Of a stretch of DNA of 14,327 bases, positions 6,780 through 12,485 are shown in pieces. Position 1 is the first letter of the stretch. The number at the start of each line of letters is the position of its first letter. A program made the translations under genes and the position numbers. The stretch is from GWB1-38-13 sp964488535 (GTDB lineage: Bacteria > Patescibacteriota > Microgenomatia > UBA8517). The notes under the pieces are model-generated. The model worked only from the letters and a program-made list of their open reading frames with translations. It was not told the origin of the DNA and searched no databases. The stretch covers positions 1 through 14,327 of the forward strand of contig CAZAUT010000024.1 in assembly GCA_964488535.1 (NCBI GenBank). The letters run 5' to 3'.

Positions 6780-7448
6780 TTACAAGGATTTTTTTAATGC
6801 ATCCGAGGCTGCGTTTTGTGCTGCCTCGTTTTTGCTTTTCCCTGTTCCCCAACCGAACATTTTGTTATTGACAAGGACGTTTACGGAAAAAGTTTTATTA
6901 TGGTCGGGACCTTCTTCTTTTATGACTTTGTAAACAGGTGTAGGCATACCTTTTGACTGAACGATTTCCTGGAAAAGGCTTTTTGGATCTTTTAGTGGTT
7001 CTGCACTTATAGACTCTATGTCGGACAACACATATTCGTTTATAAATTCCCGGCAGCGCGATAGTCCTTTGTCAAGATAAACAGCACCGATTATTGCCTC
7101 GAATGTATCGGCAAGAAGAGACTGGTTGGTTCTTCCGCCGGTATCTTCCTCACCTTTACTCAGTTTCAGGTTGAAGCCGACATTCAGTTTTGAGGATACG
7201 CGTGCCAGATTTACTGTATTCACAATTTTTGAACGGAGTGCAGTTAAGTACCCTTCCTCTTTATCCGGAAACTTTCCATAAATTGCTTCCGACACGACAA
7301 ATTCCAAAATGGCGTCACCTAAAAATTCGAGACGTTCGTTGGAACGCATCGTATCTTTATGTTCGTTAACCCACGATCTATGAGTCATTGCCATATCAAG
7401 AAGACTGACGTCGCTGAAAGTCTTTTTTAATAAACTGAAATTGTCCAT
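6780..7448 (-). CDS. rnc: Ribonuclease III
   Basis: 222 residues from the ATG at 7448. RNase III cleaves double-stranded RNA, processing rRNA precursors and some mRNAs. The signature NERLEFLGDAIL is at 37-48, with Glu38, Glu41 and Asp45; the second metal site is Asp114/Glu117 in LADTFEAIIG. These positions coincide with E. coli numbering. A C-terminal double-stranded RNA-binding domain (about 154-221) has DPKSLFQEIVQ and the KSKNEAAQNAASDAL helix. A GTG at 7463 would overlap the upstream gene by 14 nt; ATG 7448 lies one base after that stop and is preferred. The ACP-rnc adjacency is a widely conserved gene pair. Confidence 0.95.
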   Translation of the reverse strand: MDNFSLLKKTFSDVSLLDMAMTHRSWVNEHKDTMRSNERLEFLGDAILEFVVSEAIYGKFPDKEEGYLTALRSKIVNTVNLARVSSKLNVGFNLKLSKGEEDTGGRTNQSLLADTFEAIIGAVYLDKGLSRCREFINEYVLSDIESISAEPLKDPKSLFQEIVQSKGMPTPVYKVIKEEGPDHNKTFSVNVLVNNKMFGWGTGKSKNEAAQNAASDALKKSL

Positions 7449-7449
7449 G

Positions 7450-7710
7450 TCAGAATTCTTCACTATCGGTTGCTATCTCAATAAGATCGTTCAAGGTTTC
7501 AATATTTGCAAATTCGGCGGCATCAATCTGAACCCCGAACTTTTTCAGAAGTGCAATGAAATCCGAAATTTCGGAAGGACTCATATGAAGATCTTCTCTT
7601 AAAGAATCGTCGTGGGCGATATCCTCGATTGATACACCGAGATGTTCCGCAAGTCTTGATTTAATCAAGAAGCCAGTTTTTGACAATTTTGTATTATCGT
7701 TAGTCATCAT
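7450..7710 (-). CDS. Acyl carrier protein-like protein lacking the canonical phosphopantetheine serine
   Basis: 86 residues (84 if the second ATG is used). The helical pattern of acyl carrier proteins is present: HLGVSIEDI (about 23-31), DSLREDLHMSPSEISDFIALLKKFGV split across 35-60, and NIETLNDLIEIA (about 69-80). In ordinary ACPs the segment EDLGADSLDTVEL carries the modified Ser in D-S-L. Here the aligned stretch is EDLHMSPSEISDF, which puts Pro45 at the serine position with Ser44 and Ser46 beside it. It may therefore not carry 4'-phosphopantetheine, or may use a shifted serine. Its place between nusB and rnc mirrors the common acpP-rnc order and supports common descent. It overlaps the end of nusB by 11 nt. 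Many CPR bacteria lack fatty-acid synthesis, so a non-lipid role is plausible but inferred. Confidence 0.8.
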   Translation of the reverse strand: MMTNDNTKLSKTGFLIKSRLAEHLGVSIEDIAHDDSLREDLHMSPSEISDFIALLKKFGVQIDAAEFANIETLNDLIEIATDSEEF

Positions 7711-8056
7711 TTTTGAGAATTATTGTACCCAAAACACCGTTTATGAATGAAGATGAATTTTCAGATCCGTATTCTTTGGCTATTTCAACCGCTTCGTCGA
7801 TTACTACTTTCTTCGGAGCTTCATTTTTAAGCATTTCATAGATGGCGTAGCGCAATATAGCCAGATCAATTTTATTAATCTTCTCAACAGGCCACGTTGG
7901 CGCGGATGTCTTGATGATCTTATCAATCTTTTTTAATGATTTTTTAATAAGAGACATCTCGGGAATGGTTTTTGCCTGACGTGCAAAATCCTCGGCAAAA
8001 AGTTGCTTTACAATATTTTTTCTTTTTATATGACGCGGGTCTTTTGATGTCTTCAT
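7700..8056 (-). CDS. nusB: Transcription antitermination factor NusB
   Basis: 118 residues, shorter than the usual 130-145. NusB forms a complex with ribosomal protein S10, binds BoxA RNA and supports rRNA antitermination and maturation. The conserved C-terminal half is clear: KINKIDLAILRYAIYEML (about 59-76), PKKVVIDEAVEIAKEYG (about 81-97) and SSSFINGVLGTI (about 101-112), corresponding to the family motifs D-x-AILR, INEAVELAK and FVNGVLD. The N-terminal helical half is divergent and short. The ATG at 8056 gives a basic N-terminus normal for NusB. The neighbours, L32 upstream and ACP-like/RNase III downstream, fit a ribosome- and RNA-processing operon. Confidence 0.92.
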   Translation of the reverse strand: MKTSKDPRHIKRKNIVKQLFAEDFARQAKTIPEMSLIKKSLKKIDKIIKTSAPTWPVEKINKIDLAILRYAIYEMLKNEAPKKVVIDEAVEIAKEYGSENSSSFINGVLGTIILKNDD

Positions 8057-8157
8057 ATAATAATACTAATCTACGGATGTATTCTAATTCAACTGAATGT
8101 TAAATGGATAATCATCTATAGGCACTTGCAGCGTTCGTTCTCATTAAATATTTCACA

Positions 8158-8319
8158 TTATGCTCTGTAGTATCCGCAGTGGGGACAGGCTTTGTGAGAC
8201 TCCTTCATTTTTTTACACGAAGAACATTTTGAAAGGGGTGGAAGCTTCGCCGAAAATGACGCACTTCTTCTTTTGTTGCTGCGTGACCTGGTATGTTTCT
8301 TTTTTGGAAGAGGAGTCAT
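8158..8319 (-). CDS. rpmF: 50S ribosomal protein bL32
   Basis: 53 residues, ATG at 8319 and TAA at 8160-8158. The N-terminus MTPLPKKKHTRSRSNKRR is the Lys/Arg-rich L32 start, with the 'P-K-K-K-x-S/T-x-S/T-R' pattern. Two CxxC pairs follow: Cys32/Cys35 in KCSSC and Cys45/Cys48 in ACPHCGYY, which would bind zinc. The C-terminal CGYYRA is typical of the family (CGxYxG). The gene is short, so it is easily missed; the longer open frame on the opposite strand over the same bases is a shadow. It is the first gene of the minus-strand operon, 101 nt upstream of nusB, and has a promoter almost abutting its ATG. Confidence 0.95.
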   Translation of the reverse strand: MTPLPKKKHTRSRSNKRRSASFSAKLPPLSKCSSCKKMKESHKACPHCGYYRA

Positions 8320-8327
8320 ACTTGGTA

Positions 8328-8356
8328 ATTCTACAATATTGAAATTATATCTTCAA
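8328..8356 (-). promoter_or_regulatory. Sigma-70-type promoter for rpmF, nearly leaderless
   Basis: Read on the minus strand, TTGAAG (8356-8351) and TAGAAT (8333-8328) are separated by exactly 17 bp. The -10 box ends 8 nt before the rpmF ATG, so transcription should begin at or next to the start codon, giving a leaderless or near-leaderless mRNA. No Shine-Dalgarno sequence is present, consistent with this. Confidence 0.6.
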
Positions 8357-8462
8357 TCGGAACTTTGGTGATATATAGAACTTGAAATATCCATGTAATT
8401 AACCTAACTTGAGAATATTCTATATCTTAATTTTCTATTTACAACTTATTTTGATACAGAAT

Positions 8463-8474
8463 AATTGATCAATT
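8463..8474. repeat. 12-bp perfect palindrome AATTGATCAATT in the rpmF-recG spacer
   Basis: AATTGATCAATT is self-complementary. It sits in an AT-rich 242-bp spacer (8320-8561) where AATTG/CAATT words recur. It could be a protein-binding site or simply low-complexity sequence. There is no loop, so it is not a typical terminator stem. Confidence 0.5.
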
Positions 8475-8531
8475 GAGAATTCAATAGAAAATTATAAATT
8501 GGCAAATAGACAATTGCGACCTTTGGATTTG

Positions 8532-8559
8532 TTTAGGATTTAGTAATTAGAAATTAGAT
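8532..8559. repeat. Four degenerate 7-bp tandem units just after the recG stop
   Basis: The units are TTTAGGA, TTTAGTA, ATTAGAA and ATTAGAT, fitting a WTTAGNW consensus. The tract ends 2 bp before the recG stop codon. The 7-bp period is the same as in the tracts at 10603-10637 and 10960-10987, though the core differs. Confidence 0.6.
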
Positions 8560-8561
8560 AT

Positions 8562-10577
8562 TTAATTCAGTCCCCCTCCCTCCCCTACCACACATTCGAG
8601 CAGATCTTTATATTTTGCACGATCGTCGATAATCTGGTCGGCATACTCGCGAGTGAGCTTGATAAGTTCGCTGTCTCCCCATGAGGCGTTTTTGAGTTCG
8701 AAAAAACCGTGCTGCGCGGTTCCGAAGATCTGCCCGGGGCCACGGATTTTTAAATCAATTTCTGCTAGTTCAAATCCGGAATGATGCGTCTTCATTGCCT
8801 GTAGCCGCTTGGATTCGAATCTCCCGCCGGATGTGGGAAAAAGTAGACAATAAGACTTCTTGCTTCCCCTTCCCACCCTGCCGCGAAGCTGATGCAGTTG
8901 AGCAAGGCCAAATCTTTCAGCCGCCTCAATCAGCATAATGGCGGCGTTTGGTACGTCAATTCCGACTTCCACAACGGGGGTTGAAACAAGAATATCAATT
9001 TTTCCGGTTTTAAAATCATTTATCGTTTTTTCTTTTTCGTCTGTTTTTAGTTTTCCATGCAATAAACCGATTTTATAGTTATTAAAGATCCTTTTAATTT
9101 CTGTGAATTCGTTCACTACGGCTTTAACGGATTTCATTGTTTCGTATTCTGACTCTTCAATTAGAGGGCAGATGAAAAATGCCTGGACGTGTTCGGCATC
9201 TATTTGTTTTTTTATCCAATCATATGCAGAAGCCCTTTTTTTTGCAGGTACAACCCAAGTGGTAACATCCAGTCGCCCTTTAGGCATTTCTTTTAAGATT
9301 GAAAGGTCAAGGTCGCCGTAAGTGGTTAGGGCGATTGTTCTTGGAATCGGCGTTGCTGTCATCGTTAAAACGTGAGGAATGCGCGTTCCTCTGCCGGATT
9401 TTTTTACTAAGTGAGTTCGCTGTTCAACTCCGAAGCGATGCTGTTCGTCTATAACAATAAAGGCAATCCTTTCGTTTTCAAGTACACGATGAATAAGAGC
9501 GTGTGTTCCGACGTAGACGTCGGCTTTACCGATATCTCCTTTTTTTGCGTTTGAAGTGATCAGTTTGACCCTTATTTTATATTTTTCAAATAGTTTATTG
9601 AGGGTCTCAAAATGTTGAGTTGCAAGAATTTGAGTCGGGGCCATAATGACCGATTGGTATCCGTCCAAAAAAGTGGCAAAAACAGCAACTGCCGCAACAA
9701 CCGTTTTTCCGCTTCCGACATCTCCCTCCAATAGGCGGTTCATGGGAGTATTTTTTTCAATATCAGATAAGATTTCATCTACACTTTCTGTTTGTGAAGA
9801 AGTGAGGGTGAAAGGAAGATCGGAAATAAATTTGGCAATTTCTTTCTTTTGCAGTTTTATCTGGTATAACGCTTTGTTTTTCTTCCAGAGACTTTTTCTG
9901 TAAATACTTTGCAAGGTAAGGGATAAAAATTCATTGAATGCTAGTCGCCTTTTAGCTTTATGAAATTCTTCATCGTCTTTCGGATAGTGGAGGTTGTAAA
10001 TTGCTTCCTTATATCCCAATAAATCGTATTTTGAAAGGTCGGACGGCGGGATATAGTCCTCAATTTCCGGTCGTCCGATTTTTAAGGCAAATGCAATCTT
10101 TGACCTCAACCACTTGGAGGAAACGCCATGCGTTTCGGGATAAACCGGTACCAATCGGCCGGTATGGATGAACGATTCGCCAAATTCGTATTCGGGTGAG
10201 ATGAATGCCTTTTCTCTCCCAAAAAATTCGACACTGCCGGAAAAACACATCGTAACATCTCTTTTCATCGTCATTATAAGAAATGTTTGATTAAACCAGA
10301 TGACCTTCATTTTTCCGCTGTCGTCTTCGATTTCCCCTATCTGCATGATCCTTCCCGACTTTGAATACTGGTTTTTCAAAAAATTTATTTTAGCAATCAC
10401 AGTTGCCGTTTCCCCAACTCTCGCATGGGATATTTTTGTAATATTCCGGTAGTCAATGAAGCGGTGCGGAGGATGTGTCAGAAGATCTGCAATTTTTACA
10501 ATTCCCAACTTCTCAAGACGTTTCAAATAAACAGGTCCAACTTTCGGAACGCGGGATATGGAGTCGGAGAGCTTCAT
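8562..10577 (-). CDS. recG: ATP-dependent DNA helicase RecG
   Basis: 671 residues, close to the usual 680-700. RecG remodels stalled replication forks and branched recombination intermediates. An N-terminal wedge/OB region (about 1-150) begins with helix-hairpin-helix-like VPKVGPVYLKRLEKLGI (10-26). The helicase core has Walker A GDVGSGKT at 285-292, motif Ia MAPTQILATQH (312-322), motif II DEQH at 377-380 in the RecG-specific DEQHRFGVEQR, motif III TATPIPRT (407-414), motif V STPVVEVGIDVPNA (532-545), motif VI QLRGRVGRG (563-571), and the C-terminal TRG-like region LKIRGPGQIFGTAQHG (609-624). All core motifs are intact. It lies 242 bp downstream of the rpmF operon's start region, on the same strand, and probably has its own promoter. 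Confidence 0.97.
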   Translation of the reverse strand: MKLSDSISRVPKVGPVYLKRLEKLGIVKIADLLTHPPHRFIDYRNITKISHARVGETATVIAKINFLKNQYSKSGRIMQIGEIEDDSGKMKVIWFNQTFLIMTMKRDVTMCFSGSVEFFGREKAFISPEYEFGESFIHTGRLVPVYPETHGVSSKWLRSKIAFALKIGRPEIEDYIPPSDLSKYDLLGYKEAIYNLHYPKDDEEFHKAKRRLAFNEFLSLTLQSIYRKSLWKKNKALYQIKLQKKEIAKFISDLPFTLTSSQTESVDEILSDIEKNTPMNRLLEGDVGSGKTVVAAVAVFATFLDGYQSVIMAPTQILATQHFETLNKLFEKYKIRVKLITSNAKKGDIGKADVYVGTHALIHRVLENERIAFIVIDEQHRFGVEQRTHLVKKSGRGTRIPHVLTMTATPIPRTIALTTYGDLDLSILKEMPKGRLDVTTWVVPAKKRASAYDWIKKQIDAEHVQAFFICPLIEESEYETMKSVKAVVNEFTEIKRIFNNYKIGLLHGKLKTDEKEKTINDFKTGKIDILVSTPVVEVGIDVPNAAIMLIEAAERFGLAQLHQLRGRVGRGSKKSYCLLFPTSGGRFESKRLQAMKTHHSGFELAEIDLKIRGPGQIFGTAQHGFFELKNASWGDSELIKLTREYADQIIDDRAKYKDLLECVVGEGGGLN

Positions 10578-10602
10578 GCTTATATAATAACATGGAGAAA
10601 TT

Positions 10603-10637
10603 TATCAGGTATTATGTATCAAGTATCAGGTATCAAG
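10603..10637 (+). repeat. Five tandem 7-bp units (TATCARG type) upstream of recG
   Basis: Starting at 10603 the units are TATCAGG, TATTATG, TATCAAG, TATCAGG and TATCAAG, without gaps. Four of five fit TATCARG. The tract starts 25 bp upstream of the recG ATG, in the region where a recG promoter would be expected. Confidence 0.85.
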
Positions 10638-10686
10638 AATAAGAGTTTCTTGCAGGCGTGTCTGTTTACGTTTACTGACACAACAC

Positions 10687-10785
10687 GTCATCCTGAGTAC
10701 TTCGATTTCACTTTGTACCGACTGCGCAAAGGATTTCATTTATGAGGGGATTCTTCTCCCTCGATAAACTCGGGGTCAGAATGAC
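10687..10785. repeat. Inverted-repeat element with GTCATCCTGA / TCAGAATGAC ends
   Basis: GTCATCCTGAG (10687-10697) and GTCAGAATGAC (10775-10785) form ten-base ends that are inverted repeats with one mismatch, about 99 bp apart. Inside is a second short inverted pair, GAGGG (10744-10748) with CCCTC (10758-10762). The sequence style (GTCATNCTGAG ... GGATTTC/GGATTC ... TCAGAATGAC) is like the short palindromic elements dispersed in many bacterial genomes. No ORF or transposase is present, so it would be non-autonomous. Confidence 0.65.
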
Positions 10786-10816
10786 AAAATCATGTCAAGG
10801 ATTCTGAGTAGTTACC

Positions 10817-10837
10817 TTGCAACTTGACACGTGACAC
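10817..10837 (-). repeat. Three degenerate 7-bp units, opposite orientation
   Basis: On the minus strand the units read GTGTCAC, GTGTCAA and GTTGCAA. In the same phase the tract at 10616-10636 reads GTATCAA, GTATCAG, GTATCAA. The similarity is 4-6 of 7 bases per unit. The array lies beyond the inverted-repeat element and points towards the tract at 10603, so the three pieces form a roughly symmetrical arrangement. Confidence 0.45.
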
Positions 10838-10839
10838 TT

Positions 10840-10947
10840 TTACAAAATGTACATTAGCATTGGCAGAAATGTCGTCATAAGAAGAGCAATGGTGGCAATT
10901 AACACCATTAACTTGATAAACTTTTGTTGTTTTTTAGTTCTCAACAT
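10840..10947 (-). CDS. Predicted 35-residue single-span membrane protein
   Basis: ATG at 10947, TAA at 10842-10840. The N-terminus MLRTKKQQKFIK is strongly basic and polar; it is followed by one hydrophobic segment (about residues 13-35, LMVLIATIALLMTTFLPML...) reaching the C-terminus. The sharp division into a positive head and a membrane span of the right length is unlikely in random DNA. The charge pattern predicts a cytoplasmic N-terminus. It lies 45 bp downstream of tyrS on the same strand, and a TATAAT box (10966-10961) sits 13 nt before its ATG. I do not recognise the family; small membrane proteins of similar design are common in CPR genomes. No function is proposed. Confidence 0.5.
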   Translation of the reverse strand: MLRTKKQQKFIKLMVLIATIALLMTTFLPMLMYIL

Positions 10948-10959
10948 ATCTAATGTTGC

Positions 10960-10987
10960 ATTATACGTAATACTTAATACATTATAC
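10960..10987 (-). repeat. Four 7-bp units containing two exact TATAAT boxes
   Basis: On the minus strand the units read GTATAAT, GTATTAA, GTATTAC and GTATAAT. The tract begins 5 bp after the tyrS stop. The nine bases CGTATAATG occur exactly twice, 21 bp apart, each holding a consensus -10 hexamer. The proximal copy is placed to start transcription about 6-7 nt before the 35-codon ORF. I see no good -35 for either, so promoter activity is a possibility, not a call. Confidence 0.6.
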
Positions 10988-10992
10988 GAATG

Positions 10993-12141
10993 TTATTTTA
11001 CTTCAATAAACACTCTCTCTCCCACCTTTATTTTGTCACCGCTTTTGAGAATATAGTCCTGATCTGATAGAACGCTATCGTTTAGGTCTACCGAACCTTG
11101 TTTAATATACCGTTTTGCGTCGGACATGCTTTTAAGATTTGTATAGGGCACAATCGCTTCTGTAATTTTTACTCCCTCGTTAACGGACAGCGAATAATCG
11201 GGCGCTTTTTCCTGAAATGTTTTTTCAAAATGTTCAAGGGCTTTTCGAGCATCATCATCTCCCCAAACAATTTTTACAACTTCGAAAGCCAAATTTTTCT
11301 TCTCCCCCATCGGGTCTATTTTAATTCTATCCTCAAGTCCCGATAGATCGACTTCGGTAAGAAGTTCAAAGCCAAGATGAATTGCGTCGTCGGGAAAAGA
11401 CATTATCCCCCCGAAAAAATCAGATGGCGAAGAATCAAGAAACAACGCGTTCCCTGTGGTTTTACCGACTTTGTTTCCGTCTTTGTCAACAAGAAGTTTT
11501 GTTCCCAGAACGAACTTTTCCTTGCCTTTAAGTACCTTGACGAGCGTTCTGCCGGCCAACATATTAAATATCTGATCGCTTCCGCCAATCTCAAGATCAA
11601 CATCCATCGCGACGGAGTCGTAACCCTGGGCTACGGGGTATAAAAATTCGTGCAGGTATATCGGCTCGTTTTTCTTCAGGCGGTTTTGGAACATGTCGCG
11701 TTCCATCATTTGTTGGACGGTAAAATTAGAGGTGATTTCAATCAGATCTTTAAACGAAATCTTATCGCTCCACTCGGAGTTGTACATAATTTCTGCTTTA
11801 TTTTCCCCTTCAAAATCAAGCACGTTTTTAATCTGTTCTTTCCATTTGTCCGAATTTATTCGTACCTCCTCACGCGTTAATTGCTTTCTTACCGCCATTT
11901 TGTCCGTCGGGTCTCCGATCATTCCCGTAAAATCGCCTATCAGGAAAATGACCTTATGACCGAGTTTCTGAAACTGCCGTAGTTTCATTGCCCCCACAAG
12001 ATTTCCAAGGTGAAGTGACGGCATTGAAGGGTCAAAACCCTGATACAGAGTAATTTTCCGATTCTCCATCAGTTTCTTCAACTCCTCGCGCGTCGGCAGT
12101 ACCTCCGCCACCCCCCTTGTTAAAACGTCATCAATATTCAT
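10993..12141 (-). CDS. tyrS: Tyrosyl-tRNA synthetase
   Basis: 382 residues from the ATG at 12141; a TTG two codons earlier is less likely. Class I aminoacyl-tRNA synthetase that charges tRNA-Tyr. The start of the Rossmann fold has LYQGFDPSMPSLHLGNL with the HIGH-type motif HLGN at 44-47. The tyrosine-binding segment YDSVAMDVDLEIGGSDQ is at about 174-190, and the KMSKS-type loop is KVGKT at 224-228 (GNKVGKTTGNALFLD), closer to the KFGKT form. The C-terminus (about 324-382) is an S4-like RNA-binding domain (TNLKSMSDAKRYIKQGSVDLND). It is complete and intact. The leader lacks a Shine-Dalgarno sequence. No T-box was found upstream. Confidence 0.97.
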   Translation of the reverse strand: MNIDDVLTRGVAEVLPTREELKKLMENRKITLYQGFDPSMPSLHLGNLVGAMKLRQFQKLGHKVIFLIGDFTGMIGDPTDKMAVRKQLTREEVRINSDKWKEQIKNVLDFEGENKAEIMYNSEWSDKISFKDLIEITSNFTVQQMMERDMFQNRLKKNEPIYLHEFLYPVAQGYDSVAMDVDLEIGGSDQIFNMLAGRTLVKVLKGKEKFVLGTKLLVDKDGNKVGKTTGNALFLDSSPSDFFGGIMSFPDDAIHLGFELLTEVDLSGLEDRIKIDPMGEKKNLAFEVVKIVWGDDDARKALEHFEKTFQEKAPDYSLSVNEGVKITEAIVPYTNLKSMSDAKRYIKQGSVDLNDSVLSDQDYILKSGDKIKVGERVFIEVK

Positions 12142-12162
12142 GTTCAAGTAATTTATATAATA

Positions 12163-12190
12163 ATTATAATAATAATAACTTTTATAGCAA
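12163..12190 (-). promoter_or_regulatory. Probable tyrS promoter
   Basis: On the minus strand, TTGCTA (12190-12185) and a perfect TATAAT (12168-12163) are separated by 16 bp. The expected transcription start lies about 15 nt before the tyrS ATG. The surrounding DNA is an AT-rich triplet repeat, so chance matches to TATAAT are easier here. If this promoter is used, the structured patch at 12198-12293 is outside the tyrS transcript. Confidence 0.5.
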
Positions 12191-12197
12191 ATTCAAT

Positions 12198-12293
12198 TTA
12201 TACACCCAGTGCATACCCATCGGGCTTCAAGCCAAGTTTGACTTGGTGAACAAGTCCTTCAGCATAGTTCAGGATCATGGACTTCACACCTTG
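12198..12293 (-). other. Hairpin-dense patch that also reads as a short ORF (26 codons)
   Basis: The patch is clearly richer in G+C than both flanks. Paired segments include TATACAC/GTGCATA (12199-12205 with 12209-12215), CCAAGT/ACTTGG (12232-12237 with 12241-12246), and GGTG plus AAGTCC (12245-12248, 12252-12257) with GGACTT plus CACC (12279-12284, 12287-12290). The first pair has a mismatch that becomes G-U only if the minus strand is the RNA. The minus strand also has an ORF, ATG at 12278 to TAA at 12198, starting MILNYAEGLV and ending KPDGYALGV; its frame is open five codons further upstream. It could be a gene remnant, a leader peptide or a structured RNA. I cannot decide. Confidence 0.35.
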
Positions 12294-12356
12294 TCATATT
12301 TGTAAGTTTTTTGTTCGAGTAATTTAATTGAAGTTTCTTACATTATTTAAACACCC

Positions 12357-12445
12357 TCATTCGGGAAAGCGAAGCGACTTTAGAATCAAAAGCGAACAAA
12401 AACAGATCCTGAAATCTCCAAAAGCAGACAGGCAAGCCGGAATGA
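12357..12445. repeat. Inverted-repeat element with TCATTCGGG / CCGGAATGA ends
   Basis: TCATTCGGG (12357-12365) and CCGGAATGA (12437-12445) are inverted repeats with one mismatch, 89 bp end to end. The interior contains AAGCGAAGCGACTTTAGAATC-like sequence and GATCCTGAAATC, words that recall the element at 10687-10785. The open frame on the minus strand across it runs antisense into the PBP gene and is not considered real. Confidence 0.45.
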
Positions 12446-12485
12446 TGTCAAACACATAAATCCAATAGTGTAAAATTATTACATA

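Larger units (their letters stand above)
12142..12485. other. Divergent spacer between tyrS and the PBP gene (344 bp)
   Basis: No conserved gene is visible. From the tyrS side it holds the tyrS promoter in an AAT-repeat-rich tract (12150-12190), a GC-richer hairpin-dense patch (12198-12293), an AT-rich segment with the inverted words TGTAAG (12301-12306) and CTTACA (12337-12342), and an inverted-repeat element (12357-12445). Just before the PBP start there is a TAAAAT hexamer (12471-12476), a possible -10 box without a good -35. Confidence 0.6.

Noticed and set aside
6451..7710. Recoded TGA (genetic code 25)
   Set aside because: TGA ends rpsP and the ACP-like gene at the expected lengths and overlaps the next start codon, so it acts as a stop.
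8160..8342. 60-codon plus-strand ORF with several cysteines
   Set aside because: It is the antisense shadow of rpmF, whose L32 motifs on the other strand are unambiguous.
10603..10637. CRISPR array
   Set aside because: Units are 7 bp and directly adjacent, without spacers, and no cas genes are present in the window.
10847..11056. 69-codon plus-strand ORF with hydrophobic content
   Set aside because: It overlaps the 3' end of tyrS antisense and is the complement of the better 35-codon membrane ORF and the heptamer tract.
12142..12485. T-box riboswitch in front of tyrS
   Set aside because: No T-box core (AGGGUGGNACCGCG-like) and no terminator/antiterminator pair is visible on the minus strand; the probable tyrS promoter lies after the structured patch.
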